Assembly (NCBI RefSeq): GCF_014075995.1
Contig: NZ_CP055153.1
Coordinates: 1,984,001 to 2,048,000 of the forward strand
Source: Adhaeribacter radiodurans
GTDB taxonomy: Bacteria; Bacteroidota; Bacteroidia; Cytophagales; Hymenobacteraceae
DNA: 64,000 nucleotides
Direction of reading: 5' to 3'
Position 1 is the first letter of the stretch. Every line of letters begins with the position of its first letter. The notes under the pieces are model-generated. The model did no database searches and was not told the DNA's origin. It worked only from the letters and a program-made list of their open reading frames with translations. Of the stretch, positions 1 through 8,388 are shown one piece after another. The translations under genes and the position numbers were made by a program.

Positions 1-533
1 TCATTTATATCGCCTCCTTCCTTTTGCCATACTTCCTGCACTGCTGCCAGAATATTGGTGTAAGCGCCGCACCGGCAAATATTACCGCTCATTAAGTCTT
101 TTATTTCCTCAGTTGTTTTGGCTTTTCCTTCCGAAATTAAACCGATGGCCGAACAAATTTGACCGGGGGTACAATAGCCGCATTGGTAGGCATCGTGCTC
201 GATAAAAGCAGTTTGCATGGGGTGCAGTTCGTCGCCTTTGGCCAGGCCTTCGATGGTAACAATATCGTTACCTTCTTCCATTATGGCGAGAGTAAGGCAG
301 GAATTAATGCGGGTGCCATTTACTAAAACTGTACAAGCACCGCACTGGCCGTGGTCGCAACCTTTTTTAGTACCGGTTAAATGCAGGTATTCCCGTAAGG
401 CATCTAATAAGGATACCCAGGGAGCGAGTTGCAGCTTTTTTTCGGAACCGTTTACCCGTAAGGTAATAGTGTGGGTGGGAGGCAAACCAACAACCGGCTT
501 ATCTAAAGCTCCCTTTTCGGCAATTTTTTCCAT
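1..533 (-). CDS. (2Fe-2S)-binding subunit of a xanthine dehydrogenase/aldehyde oxidase-type molybdoenzyme, cut by the window edge
   Basis: Reading the minus strand from the ATG at 533 gives an open frame of at least 177 residues that runs off the left edge. The N-terminal half is a plant-type ferredoxin fold with the cluster motif GCDHGQCGACTV and a further Cys in NSCLTL. The C-terminal half is the second 2Fe-2S domain, with CGYCTPGQ and ICRCG. These eight cysteines are the signature of the small electron-transfer subunit (PaoA/YagT, XdhC type), which passes electrons from a molybdenum cofactor subunit to an FAD subunit. The usual length is about 170-220 aa, so only a few residues should be missing. 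An ATG in the overlapping frame at the very edge (bases 4-2) suggests a translationally coupled next gene, expected to be the FAD subunit. No clear Tat signal is visible. Confidence 0.9.
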   Translation of the reverse strand, partial: MEKIAEKGALDKPVVGLPPTHTITLRVNGSEKKLQLAPWVSLLDALREYLHLTGTKKGCDHGQCGACTVLVNGTRINSCLTLAIMEEGNDIVTIEGLAKGDELHPMQTAFIEHDAYQCGYCTPGQICSAIGLISEGKAKTTEEIKDLMSGNICRCGAYTNILAAVQEVWQKEGGDIN

Positions 534-606
534 TTTAAGTTTTATTTTACAGATTACGGCAGACTGTTCTGGTGAATAAATATTTACTGCGGGGCGGATA
601 AAGAAT

Positions 607-1602
607 TTAGCCTTCGAAAAGCGGCACTTTAAAAATGTTAAATTCCAGTTCGGAAATATCTCCCTCCATCTGGTGAATGCGGGAGGTAGTTACATAAAAA
701 TTATCCTGCTCATCAATGGTAAAGGTGTCAGGCCATTTTAACTCGGTATCCTGCACCAAAGTTTTTAATTCTCCTTCCGGAGTCCGGTACAGCACCGCGT
801 TTTTTTCTAAATCGCCCAAATACAAATTGCCCAGGTGGTCGAACATCATACCGTCGGGAGCGGAGGTTTTGCCCAGATTTTCTACTTTTCCCGCTAATTC
901 TTCTTCGCTTAAACTTTCATCATTTAGGGCCTGAGTAGGTACGCGGTACAAGGTATAACCGGTTAAGGCATGATAGTACAAGTATTGTTTATCCGGCGAA
1001 AGCGCAATACCATCGGCGTGCATTTGCGGTTTCTCACCTTCTTTTACCCATTTTTCGCCTTCCACGGTTAACCACACATCTTCGGATTTGGTAGAAGAAT
1101 GGTTATCTAATAAACGGCGGGGGATATTAGTTTTTAAATCTAAAACCACAATGGCTCCAATGCCCGACTCGGTAATGTAGATTTTGCCGGCTTCGCGGTC
1201 GATGCGTAAATCATTTAGGTAAGATTTTTCCGGGGCAATAGTTTTATCGAACGTCCATTTATTAATTAATTCGTTGGTGGTTAAATCGAACTCATACAAC
1301 ATGGCGTTGCCTACTACACCTTTCATCATGGGACTGGCTGGGTCCAGCACAAACAAAGAATTTTCGTGCGCTACTACGGACTGCACGCAGGTAAATTTAT
1401 TTTCCTCGGGTTTGCCGTTCCAGGTATTCCATTCGGCATTGGGGTAGGGGTGGTACTCTCCATTCAGGTTAACTTCCACTACCGAAAAAGGCAGGTTTTC
1501 GTGCCACCGCGGAAAATTGGCGAATAAGCGTCCGTGGGTGCTGATGGTAACGCCAGTTACCTGAATTCCTTTAAAGGAAGCTACTTTGGTTATTTCTTTC
1601 AT
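607..1602 (-). CDS. Major royal jelly/Yellow-type (L-dopachrome tautomerase-related) beta-propeller protein
   Basis: 331 residues. The middle of the protein carries the MRJP/Yellow pattern: VLDPASPMMKG, then KSYLNDLRIDREAGKIYITE, a run of propeller strands, HADGIALSPDKQYLYYHAL and APDGMMFDHLGNLYLGDL. Bacterial members are usually labelled L-dopachrome tautomerase-related or SMP-30-like; their substrates are mostly unknown. There is no signal peptide, so it should be cytoplasmic, unlike the secreted insect relatives. It lies on the same strand as the ThDP enzyme upstream (44-base gap) and the molybdoenzyme subunit downstream (73-base gap), so the three may be co-transcribed in an oxidative metabolite pathway; that grouping is inference. 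Confidence 0.8.
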   Translation of the reverse strand: MKEITKVASFKGIQVTGVTISTHGRLFANFPRWHENLPFSVVEVNLNGEYHPYPNAEWNTWNGKPEENKFTCVQSVVAHENSLFVLDPASPMMKGVVGNAMLYEFDLTTNELINKWTFDKTIAPEKSYLNDLRIDREAGKIYITESGIGAIVVLDLKTNIPRRLLDNHSSTKSEDVWLTVEGEKWVKEGEKPQMHADGIALSPDKQYLYYHALTGYTLYRVPTQALNDESLSEEELAGKVENLGKTSAPDGMMFDHLGNLYLGDLEKNAVLYRTPEGELKTLVQDTELKWPDTFTIDEQDNFYVTTSRIHQMEGDISELEFNIFKVPLFEG

Positions 1603-1645
1603 AGAGGTAGTTATAGCTTTTAGAACTGGGCCAATTATTTAAATT

Positions 1646-3436
1646 TTATTCTTTTTCTTTTTTGATTTCTTCCTGAACAGCATGTCGTAAAGGTTCTTCC
1701 AGGTGCTGCTGAGCAGCGGTGTCTCCTTTGTTTATGGCCTCTGCAAGTTCAGAAGCAAATTTGGTGGCTACCTGCGGGGTAAAAACCAGTATTTCCGGGT
1801 CAGTGAGGGCATCAATTACTACGGGACGATCGGCTTGTAAGGCTTTTTCCAGCGCCGGAATTACCTGATCAGGTTGTTCTACCCGAATACCTATTAAACC
1901 AATATTTTCAGCGTACTGCGCGTAATTAAAATCAGGTAATACCTGCGAGTCGTCGAACTTAGGCTCACCCTGCATCAGGCGTTGTTCCCAGGTTACAAAG
2001 TTTAAATCGCGGTTATTTAATACCAGTACAATCAATTGCGGGTTTTGCCAGTGTCGCCAGTATTTTTGAATAGTTAATAGCTCGTCGTTACCGCCCATTT
2101 GCATGGCACCATCCCCCACAAAGGCAAATACTGCCCGATTAGGATGCGCAAATTTAGCCGCTATGGCGTACGGAACGGCGCAACCCATGGTAGCCAAAGT
2201 ACCCGAAACCGAAAATTGCATGCCTTCCCGGATTCGAATGTGCTGGGCCGTCCAGCTGGAAGACGAACCGGAATCGGAAGCTAAAATGCAATTATCGGGT
2301 AAGCGGGGCGATAACTCCTGAAACAACAACCTAGGGTTTACCGGATTGGCTGGGTGCGAGGCGTATTCCTGCACCAGGTTCCACCAGTCTTTTACTTGCT
2401 GTTCTATTTGCTGTTGCCAGGTACGGTCGGTTTTTTTATTTAATAAGGGGAGTAAGGCTTGTAAGGTTTCGGCACTGTCGCCGGTAAGGTTTACTTCCAT
2501 GGGGTAGCGAATACTTTGCATGCGGCCATCCAATTCAATCTGAATTCCACGGGCTTTGCCTTCTTCGGGTAAAAATTCGGCGTACGGAAAACTGGAGCCA
2601 ATCATAAGCAGGGTATCGCAGTTTTGCATCATGTAATGCGAGGCATTGGAGCCAAACAAACCAATAGCACCGGTAACATAAGGCAAATCGTCTGGTAAGG
2701 CGGCTTTTCCTAAAAATGCTTTGGCTACGCCGGCACCTAGTAGATCGGCAACCTGTTTTACCTCTTCGGCAGCATGAATGGCACCGGAACCCACCAAAAT
2801 TGCTACCCTTTTACCATCGTTTATAATTTCCGCGGCACGTAGTAAATCATTTTTTTGCGGAATAACTCTAGGTGCCGAGAAACCTACGCCTGAATGAATA
2901 GTTTGATGTTCGTGCGGCGGATTTTCGTATTCTTTGGTTTGTAAATCATTCGGGATGATAATACAGGTAACGGTTCTTTGGGATAAAGCAATCCGGAAAG
3001 CCCGGTCAATTAAGTGTCGGATTTGAGCCGGATCTACGGCCATTTGGATATACTCGGACGCCACATCCTTAAACAAAGACATTAAATCTATTTCCTGCTG
3101 GCTGTTGCCGCCCAAAGATTTTAAAGCTTTTTGCCCCACAATGGCCACCACCGGCTGGTGGTCTAATTTGGCATCGTACAAACCATTCAATAAGTGAATG
3201 GCACCCGGTCCGGAAGTAGCCAGGCAAACCCCTACTTGTTTCGTAAATTTAGCGTGCGCGCAAGCCATTAAAGAAGCCATTTCTTCGTGGCGTACCTGCA
3301 CAAAATCAATGGTTTCGGAAGCCCGGTTTAAAGCGCCCATAATGCCATTTATGCCATCCCCCGGATAACCAAATATCCGTTTTACTCCCCAGGCTTGCAG
3401 ACGCTTCACCAAAAAATCACTTACATTTTCTTTCAT
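1646..3436 (-). CDS. Thiamine-diphosphate-dependent enzyme, pyruvate oxidase/YdaP-like
   Basis: 596 residues with the three domains of the POX/acetolactate synthase superfamily. The N-terminal PYR domain (about 1-170) has GYPGDGINGIMGAL, the conserved Glu in RHEEMASLMAC and the ATSGPGAIHLLNGLYDAKLD stretch. The central domain lies around 200-330. The C-terminal PP domain has the ThDP motif starting GDGAMQMGG and ending in LNNRDLNFVTWEQR. The glycine-rich start and LYDAKLDHQPVVAIVGQ are typical of YdaP/PoxB-like proteins, which decarboxylate pyruvate with a flavin. The C-terminal tail is rich in Glu/Lys/Gln. Whether it is an oxidase, a decarboxylase or a synthase cannot be decided from the motifs. 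It opens a probable operon with the two downstream minus-strand genes. Confidence 0.85.
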   Translation of the reverse strand: MKENVSDFLVKRLQAWGVKRIFGYPGDGINGIMGALNRASETIDFVQVRHEEMASLMACAHAKFTKQVGVCLATSGPGAIHLLNGLYDAKLDHQPVVAIVGQKALKSLGGNSQQEIDLMSLFKDVASEYIQMAVDPAQIRHLIDRAFRIALSQRTVTCIIIPNDLQTKEYENPPHEHQTIHSGVGFSAPRVIPQKNDLLRAAEIINDGKRVAILVGSGAIHAAEEVKQVADLLGAGVAKAFLGKAALPDDLPYVTGAIGLFGSNASHYMMQNCDTLLMIGSSFPYAEFLPEEGKARGIQIELDGRMQSIRYPMEVNLTGDSAETLQALLPLLNKKTDRTWQQQIEQQVKDWWNLVQEYASHPANPVNPRLLFQELSPRLPDNCILASDSGSSSSWTAQHIRIREGMQFSVSGTLATMGCAVPYAIAAKFAHPNRAVFAFVGDGAMQMGGNDELLTIQKYWRHWQNPQLIVLVLNNRDLNFVTWEQRLMQGEPKFDDSQVLPDFNYAQYAENIGLIGIRVEQPDQVIPALEKALQADRPVVIDALTDPEILVFTPQVATKFASELAEAINKGDTAAQQHLEEPLRHAVQEEIKKEKE

Positions 3437-4137
3437 CGCTTATTTCCGGTTTTAAGGGTAACAAACGTAAATGATTGACTTACTGCCGAAAAAAAGGTAA
3501 GTATTTACAGAAGTTTATAAAAACTAACCTAACAACTTAAATTTTAAAAAGGAAGTAGGTTAACCTGGTACCAGTGAGAACGATGACTTGAATTATTGTT
3601 TTAAACAAAATAAGTATAGTAGTAATTTCTGTATCAATAGTATGGGTTTATACACAAATGCTGTTGCCAGCAATGCTACAAAATTTAAGGAAGTTTTCAT
3701 GTAAAAATTTTAATAAAGAATTTGTTTTTACTAATAAAATTTTATTAACTTTAAACTAATAGTAATTATCTGGCTATTACTTTTTATTAATTCATTTATC
3801 CCATTCTATTTCCATTCACTCAACTAAGTTTGCAATTATATAGTTGAGGTTGCATAAAAGGCGCTTCCGTGAGATACCTCTTGCAGGATCTTCATTTAAT
3901 CTCTTAATCTGATATAAGGTAGATTCTGCCGTTTTGCTTCTTTACAAATTCTAATATTCGCCCTACTGCTTCTTAAAAAACATTGTTAAGCATAAGCGAG
4001 AAGCACAGATCAAAGCCAAGCGTAGCTACTGTTTTTAATAAATTTTTCTGTTTGAGATGTTAAACAGGTCTGGTACTTATTGGGATGCGGTACCAGATTC
4101 TTTCGTGGCAGCCCTTCACCTAAACCCATTCACCATT
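3437..4137. other. A/T-rich intergenic stretch between divergent genes
   Basis: About 700 bases without a convincing gene. It separates the minus-strand ThDP enzyme from the plus-strand SnoaL-like gene, so it must hold both promoters. I saw no strong hairpin, repeat-family member or RNA gene. The open frame that enters the SnoaL gene from 4057 is probably leader rather than protein, because family homology starts at the ATG at 4138. Confidence 0.5.
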
Positions 4138-4560
4138 ATGAATATTCAGGAAAACACCCAATTGGTACAACAAGGTTATGCTCTATTTTTGAAAGGCGAC
4201 ATTCCTAACCTTTTGAACACTTATTCTGATGAAATTGAATTTGTCTTTTCGGGCAACCCGGAGGTTAATCCCATTTCCGGTACGTTTCGGGGTAAGGAAC
4301 AAGTCCGGAACATCTTTGCTATTATTAATGATAACATAAAATTTGAAACTTTTGAACCACGTGAATTTATTGCCCAAGGTGATAAGGTGGTAGTTTTAGG
4401 CCATGACCGCGGTACTACCAAAGTCGCTGGAGAATCCTTTGAACAAGACTGGGTACATGTATTAACAGTTCAAAACGGAAAAATAACGCGCTTGCAAGGC
4501 TTCCTGGATCATTCGCATGATGTCCGGCTATATAAAGGTGTAATGCAAGAAGCTCATTAA
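4138..4560 (+). CDS. SnoaL-like/NTF2-fold protein
   Basis: 140 residues from the chosen start. The sequence MNIQENTQLVQQGYALFLKG opens the typical SnoaL_2 pattern: an N-terminal helix pair, then DEIEFVFSGNPE, SGTFRGKEQVRNIF and a C-terminal sheet with GHDRGTTKVAGESFEQDWVHVLTVQNGKITRLQGF. Members form small cone-shaped alpha+beta barrels and act as isomerases, hydrolases or binding proteins; function cannot be read from sequence alone. An in-frame ATG at 4057 would add 27 residues without family similarity, so the start at 4138 is preferred. It appears monocistronic, with no neighbour closer than 200 bases on its strand. Confidence 0.75.
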   Translation: MNIQENTQLVQQGYALFLKGDIPNLLNTYSDEIEFVFSGNPEVNPISGTFRGKEQVRNIFAIINDNIKFETFEPREFIAQGDKVVVLGHDRGTTKVAGESFEQDWVHVLTVQNGKITRLQGFLDHSHDVRLYKGVMQEAH

Positions 4561-4777
4561 GTTAATAACGCTTTTATGATTTTTCTATAATCCAGAATGC
4601 TGACTGGTTATTATTTTAAGCATACCTGTTTTTAATCTACCTGGTCAGCATTCACGAATTACTTTTTTATTTAGTTAAATCTTTTCTATAAAGGTGGTTT
4701 TTTATTTATGCTCCAGGAAACTTCTAAAATCACCTCTTTAAATTTTTCATGGTTTTTAATTATTAATCCTTACTGGT

Positions 4778-5572
4778 ATGAAAACAAAACTCTATTTTCT
4801 AGTTATATTTTTAATTTGCGCGTGGCAGTCATTCGCCCAAAATCCCTTGGTAGGAACCTGGCAAATGCAAACAGACACAGATACTTTAAGATCCATTAAA
4901 ATTATTACGCCCACCCATTGGATGTTATATACCGAATCTGTAAAGGAAGATTCAAGTAAATTTATCCGGTCTTCAGGTGGAACCTATACTTTAAACGGAG
5001 ATAAATACGTTGAAAACATTCAGGTAGGCTCCTGGGAAGATTATGGTAAAGTAAAAACGGATTTTACTTATAAAGTTAGTGGCGACAAGTTTTATCAGAA
5101 AGGAACTTTAATATTAGGCGATGGTACCAGGATCCCTATAGATGAAGTATGGCAAAAGGTAAAATCAGAAAAATCTTTTGCTGCCAACCCTTCTATTGGC
5201 ACCTGGAACCAGCTATCCTCCTCGTATACCATGGCAGATGGAACAAAAGACTCGCATACCAACGCTACGGCCACCCGGTTCCAGGTAATTACTCCTACCC
5301 ACTGGATTCGGATAAGCCATCGGGATAAAAAATTTGAAAATGCCATGATGGGCACTTATACCATGCAAGGAAACAAAATGTATCCTAAATTCGAATATGC
5401 TTCTTTCCCCATTAATAAAATCGATAAGGCAGAAATTATCCAACGGGTAGAAAATAATAAGCTATATTGGGAGGGCACCATAAAGGATGCTACCGGAAAA
5501 ACAATTTCAACGTTTTCAGATGTATTTGAAAAGGTAACTGGAAAAACGAATAAAGCAGTTGCTACTAAATAA
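4778..5572 (+). CDS. Secreted protein made of two tandem lipocalin-like (DUF4488-type) domains
   Basis: 264 residues. It begins with a clean signal peptide (MKTKLYFLVIFLICAWQSFAQ). The mature part is an internal duplication: residues about 22-125 start NPLVGTWQMQTDTD, contain the block ITPTHWMLY and end IDEVWQKV; residues about 135-255 start NPSIGTWNQLSSSY, contain ITPTHWIRI and end FSDVFEKV. This GTW...TPTHW...Y pattern is that of small Bacteroidota beta-barrel domains (DUF4488/lipocalin_5-like) of unknown ligand. The likely location is the periplasm or outside the cell. It stands alone and converges on the minus-strand gene at 5676. The assignment to DUF4488 is from memory and should be treated as approximate. 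Confidence 0.7.
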   Translation: MKTKLYFLVIFLICAWQSFAQNPLVGTWQMQTDTDTLRSIKIITPTHWMLYTESVKEDSSKFIRSSGGTYTLNGDKYVENIQVGSWEDYGKVKTDFTYKVSGDKFYQKGTLILGDGTRIPIDEVWQKVKSEKSFAANPSIGTWNQLSSSYTMADGTKDSHTNATATRFQVITPTHWIRISHRDKKFENAMMGTYTMQGNKMYPKFEYASFPINKIDKAEIIQRVENNKLYWEGTIKDATGKTISTFSDVFEKVTGKTNKAVATK

Positions 5573-5675
5573 TAGTATTTCATTGTTCTTTATAGCTTGG
5601 CAATGCGAAACCCAACTACCTACAGTTGATTTATCCTTACAATCCGTTGAGCGATAAGCATTATTAAACTCTACC

Positions 5676-6227
5676 TTAATTTTGGGTATCTGCCGAATGA
5701 CGCTTAGTTCTAGCTAAGTCATCATTTTCTTCCATAATCTTAATCTCTGCCGGAGTAAGATCATAAAGTTGGTACACCAGATGCGCTACATGCTTTTCGA
5801 TCCTGGTAGCAGAAGATTTGGGGTTTGTAGCTTTAACCGTAAGTACAATTGCACGCTTGATATTCTGTATGGCAGATGCTAATTCAGGATTATCTTGTAA
5901 ACGGTTATTGCCCGAACCGTTTTTGGGAGGATTGTTTTGCGGCACGGTGAATGGATCCAGAAAATCGTTACGTAATCCGGAAGTATGAGCGTAACAAATG
6001 GGGCTGCTGTTTTCAGAATCTTCTCTATCTGTTGAAGGTAAAAATAGATTATGCAAGAGATCCAACAATTCTATTTCTTTTCTCTCCGAATTTTCTTCCA
6101 GGTTTAACGAAGCTAATAAATATTTAATATTTTCCAGAAAAGCTTCCTTGGCCACCCGGTTGGGTCTAAGAAAAGCTTCCGCTTTATAAATGTCTGATTT
6201 TAATGTGGGTGGGCAAGCAGAAAACAT
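5676..6227 (-). CDS. Hypothetical protein whose C-terminus resembles the tail of Eco57I/type IIG restriction enzymes
   Basis: 183 residues, not recognised as a whole. The last third, from LASAIQNIKRAIVLTVKATN to HLVYQLYDLTPAEIKIMEEN, matches the pattern closing many type IIG restriction-methyltransferases (a helix with spaced acidic/basic residues, then LVYxLYxLTxxEIxIxE). The N-terminal part (KEAFLENIKYLLASLNL, ICYAHTSGLRNDFLDPF) does not look like the methyltransferase or target-recognition domains, which would need several hundred more residues. It could be a relic of a restriction gene fused to other sequence, or a small protein that uses the same module. No methylase motif lies nearby. 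Codon use resembles its neighbours. The start at 6227 is the only reasonable ATG. Confidence 0.5.
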   Translation of the reverse strand: MFSACPPTLKSDIYKAEAFLRPNRVAKEAFLENIKYLLASLNLEENSERKEIELLDLLHNLFLPSTDREDSENSSPICYAHTSGLRNDFLDPFTVPQNNPPKNGSGNNRLQDNPELASAIQNIKRAIVLTVKATNPKSSATRIEKHVAHLVYQLYDLTPAEIKIMEENDDLARTKRHSADTQN

Positions 6228-6753
6228 ACGAATATTTTATCCAGGTAGTCTTAAGATTATACCCTGTTTTTTAATATTGGTTAACTGTCAGGATCGGTAT
6301 TTGTTTTTGCAAAATAATGGTTGTAGGTATTATAGATTTGAGTTATCGCCCAAGTACTTTAAAATTCAGTTTTTCTCCAGTCCCAAATACTTAACCACTG
6401 CTAAGGTTAATAGTTAATTTAATGTATTTTTCAGTTCCAATTTAGGGTTACCGGCAAAATGATGTAATTTAGGTAATAATTTGATTTTGAGGAAAAAGTG
6501 AGGTGTTTTCTATCGTGCATTTGAACCTTTAGTTGCTTTTAAAAAGTTGTTATACTACCATCTGTTCCGTTATACTAAGAAACGCGAATTAAGCGTTACC
6601 GAAATGATGATAGATTACTTATTCCGGTTTTAAATTTAAATAAACCGACTGCCTGGTATATAGTTTAATGATGAATCCAATAAGGGGAATAGCTTGGCAG
6701 GAGCAATATTGGAAAATAAAGAGATTACTGAATAAAATTTAAATAATTAAATC
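6228..6753. other. Intergenic region upstream of tatA
   Basis: About 525 bases between the divergent minus-strand gene starting at 6227 and tatA. It is A/T-rich, lacks a supported coding frame (the frame open at 6190-6417 is low-complexity and overlaps the start of the minus-strand gene), and no hairpin, tRNA or repeat-family copy was found in it. It must contain the tatA promoter. Confidence 0.4.
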
Positions 6754-6963
6754 ATGGCAACAGTATTTTTGTTTTTAGGAGACGTTGGTGGCTCTGAACT
6801 AATGGTTATTCTCCTGGTGGTATTAGTGTTTTTTGGAGCCAAACGTATTCCGGAACTCGCCCGGGGATTGGGTAAAGGTATTCGGGAGTTTAAAGATGCC
6901 ACGAACGGAATTAAAAATGAAATAGAAAATACAGTCGAAAAAGATAGAAAGGAACAGCTTTAA
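6754..6963 (+). CDS. tatA: Sec-independent protein translocase subunit TatA/E
   Basis: 69 residues, the normal size for TatA. A short N-terminal membrane helix ([20 protein letters not shown]) is followed by the hallmark hinge [20 protein letters not shown], an amphipathic helix, and a charged cytoplasmic tail ([14 protein letters not shown]). TatA oligomers form the pore of the twin-arginine pathway, which exports folded proteins. tatC and tatB are not in the window. Likely clients nearby are the gluconate-dehydrogenase-type subunit (RREAL) and the SDR with a SRRKAIS leader. The gene is monocistronic and followed by a long hairpin at 7033-7091. Confidence 0.93.
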   Translation: MATVFLFLGDVGGSELMVILLVVLVFFGAKRIPELARGLGKGIREFKDATNGIKNEIENTVEKDRKEQL

Positions 6964-7447
6964 AAGCTGAATTTCTGGCACTTTGCTGTATTAAAAGTAG
7001 CAAATAAGCTATCCGGACAAAATTATAATTATAGGCAGCCTTCAAATAAATTAATCCTGGCCATTGCTTCAGGTTATTTTTGAGGCTGCCTAAAATTTTA
7101 TTTACCTATAAACATACCTTTTTAACCTCTTCTTTATTACCTGCTGCAACTCAAGTAGTAGACAGTTAAAAATAATAATACCATTCATTCGGGATAAGAA
7201 ATCCCCCCTGTGGAAAGGAGCTATTCTATTCCAATTCGTGAGCTACTTAGCCAACAAATTTCCTTCTCAAGGACTGAAATAAACGGTGAAAACAGTAGAA
7301 AGATATTATTGAATGTTGTTACCTATACAGCTAATGCCTGTTTGTATAAGTAAGTGCTTATGTAAACCTATAAGCCTGCTAATTAAATTATTTTAATTTA
7401 ACATTATGGAGCAAGAAAATTGGTTGATACTTGTTTAGTATTACTTA
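6964..7447. other. Convergent intergenic region after tatA
   Basis: About 480 bases between convergent genes. Apart from the hairpin at 7033-7091 nothing was recognised: no coding frame longer than a few dozen residues with a plausible start, and no repeat-family element. Confidence 0.4.
7033..7091 (+). terminator. Long hairpin downstream of tatA, probable terminator
   Basis: AGGCAGCCT at 7033-7041 pairs with AGGCTGCCT at 7083-7091. Inside it a second, A/T-rich pairing (CAAATAA with TTATTTTTG) extends the stem around a loop of about 25 bases. An A/T-rich run (AAAATTTTATTT) follows. It sits 70 bases after the tatA stop codon. Confidence 0.55.
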
Positions 7448-8038
7448 CTAAAAAGCATAACCCACCGAAAGCCAAACTTGCATATCTAAGTAGCCCTTAG
7501 CGTAGGTGTTAGGATTGGCTTGGTTAAGGTGAATGTACCGGCCATAACCTAAACTGGTTTGCCCGTCCAATACTATTTTACTTTTAGAAAAATAAGCTAA
7601 GCCGAATGAGCCGCCTCCCCGAATAGAATTAGAAGAAAAATTTCTAGTTGAAAAACCAAACCAACCAGCATTATTCGATTGCCCTTCCGTTTGAATGGTG
7701 CGCTTCAAGGTTCCTGTGTAAACGGCCATGTACGGATTTAATTTACTAAATTCCATATCCCCCAAATACTTTTTTGTTCTTATTAAAAAGCCTTGGTATT
7801 GATAATGGTCCGTGAAAAAGAAAAAATTGAATTCGCCTTGGACAAAAGAAATTTCGGCACTATATCCTCGCTTAAAGATTTTTTCTAACGAAAAGGTAGG
7901 TTTTTGAGCAATTAAACTGAACAAATTAGTTTTTACTAACACTCTTTTTTCTAAAGAACGGGTTAGTTTCTGCGAGTAGCCCAGTAATGAATAAAATAAA
8001 AACAAAAGCCAGATACTAGATAGTACAAGTTTTTGCAT
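7448..8038 (-). CDS. Secreted/outer-membrane protein, DUF3575-like small beta-barrel
   Basis: 196 residues with a signal peptide (MQKLVLSSIWLLFLFYSLLGYSQ). The mature part alternates hydrophobic and polar residues in strand-like blocks (VLVKTNLFSLIAQKPTFSLE, RGYSAEISFVQGEFNFFFF, GGGSFGLAYFSKSKIVLDG) and ends LDMQVWLSVGYAF. The terminal aromatic after an alternating strand is typical of outer-membrane barrels. The VKTNLFSLI...PTFSLEKIF opening is the pattern of DUF3575-like Bacteroidota proteins. No enzymatic motif is visible. It is flanked by long intergenic regions and is probably monocistronic. Confidence 0.6.
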   Translation of the reverse strand: MQKLVLSSIWLLFLFYSLLGYSQKLTRSLEKRVLVKTNLFSLIAQKPTFSLEKIFKRGYSAEISFVQGEFNFFFFTDHYQYQGFLIRTKKYLGDMEFSKLNPYMAVYTGTLKRTIQTEGQSNNAGWFGFSTRNFSSNSIRGGGSFGLAYFSKSKIVLDGQTSLGYGRYIHLNQANPNTYAKGYLDMQVWLSVGYAF

Positions 8039-8233
8039 AAAATACTAGTCTAAGGAATTTAGGGCGCTTTAAAAAGTACAATTTATATTACAAATGAATA
8101 AGAATAAAAGAAAAGCAACTGAACCTAAATTAATAATACGATCGTAAGTAAAGAACTGCACAAAATAGATTTAGAGATATTCTGTTGAAAGGCTATTTGC
8201 TAAATAAATTTTTACTTAAAAATACGTTTTTTT

Positions 8234-8329
8234 ATGGATCCAATGAAAATAATATCGGCTTTAGCTTTGCCCGCCGCAGTAGTGGTTTTGAGTATACGGA
8301 TGTTCCGTTTAGTAAAAAATAAAGCTTAA
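8234..8329 (+). CDS. Possible 31-residue membrane peptide
   Basis: A very short frame, ATG at 8234 to TAA at 8327-8329, encodes MDPMKIISALALPAAVVVLS followed by IRMFRLVKNKA. It has a single hydrophobic helix (about residues 6-20) and a basic C-terminal tail, the positive-inside arrangement of a single-span membrane peptide. A strong symmetric hairpin starts 16 bases after its stop, as expected for a real transcript end. No clear ribosome-binding site is visible, although those are often weak in Bacteroidota. It could be chance or a small membrane protein; similar peptides are missed by length cut-offs. Confidence 0.4.
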   Translation: MDPMKIISALALPAAVVVLSIRMFRLVKNKA

Positions 8330-8344
8330 GAAAAATTGATTTTC

Positions 8345-8379
8345 CTGGTGTAAAAGGGTTAGAACACCTTTTACACCAG
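8345..8379. terminator. Perfect 13-bp hairpin, bidirectional terminator
   Basis: CTGGTGTAAAAGG (8345-8357) and CCTTTTACACCAG (8367-8379) pair perfectly around a 9-base loop. It lies between the plus-strand micro-ORF (stop 8329) and the end of the convergent cold-shock gene (stop at 8389), so it can end both transcripts. Confidence 0.7.
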
Positions 8380-8388
8380 CATCATCGT

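Noticed and set aside
4057-4137. Upstream start for the SnoaL-like protein
   Set aside because: The 27 extra residues have no family similarity, while the domain begins exactly at the ATG at 4138.
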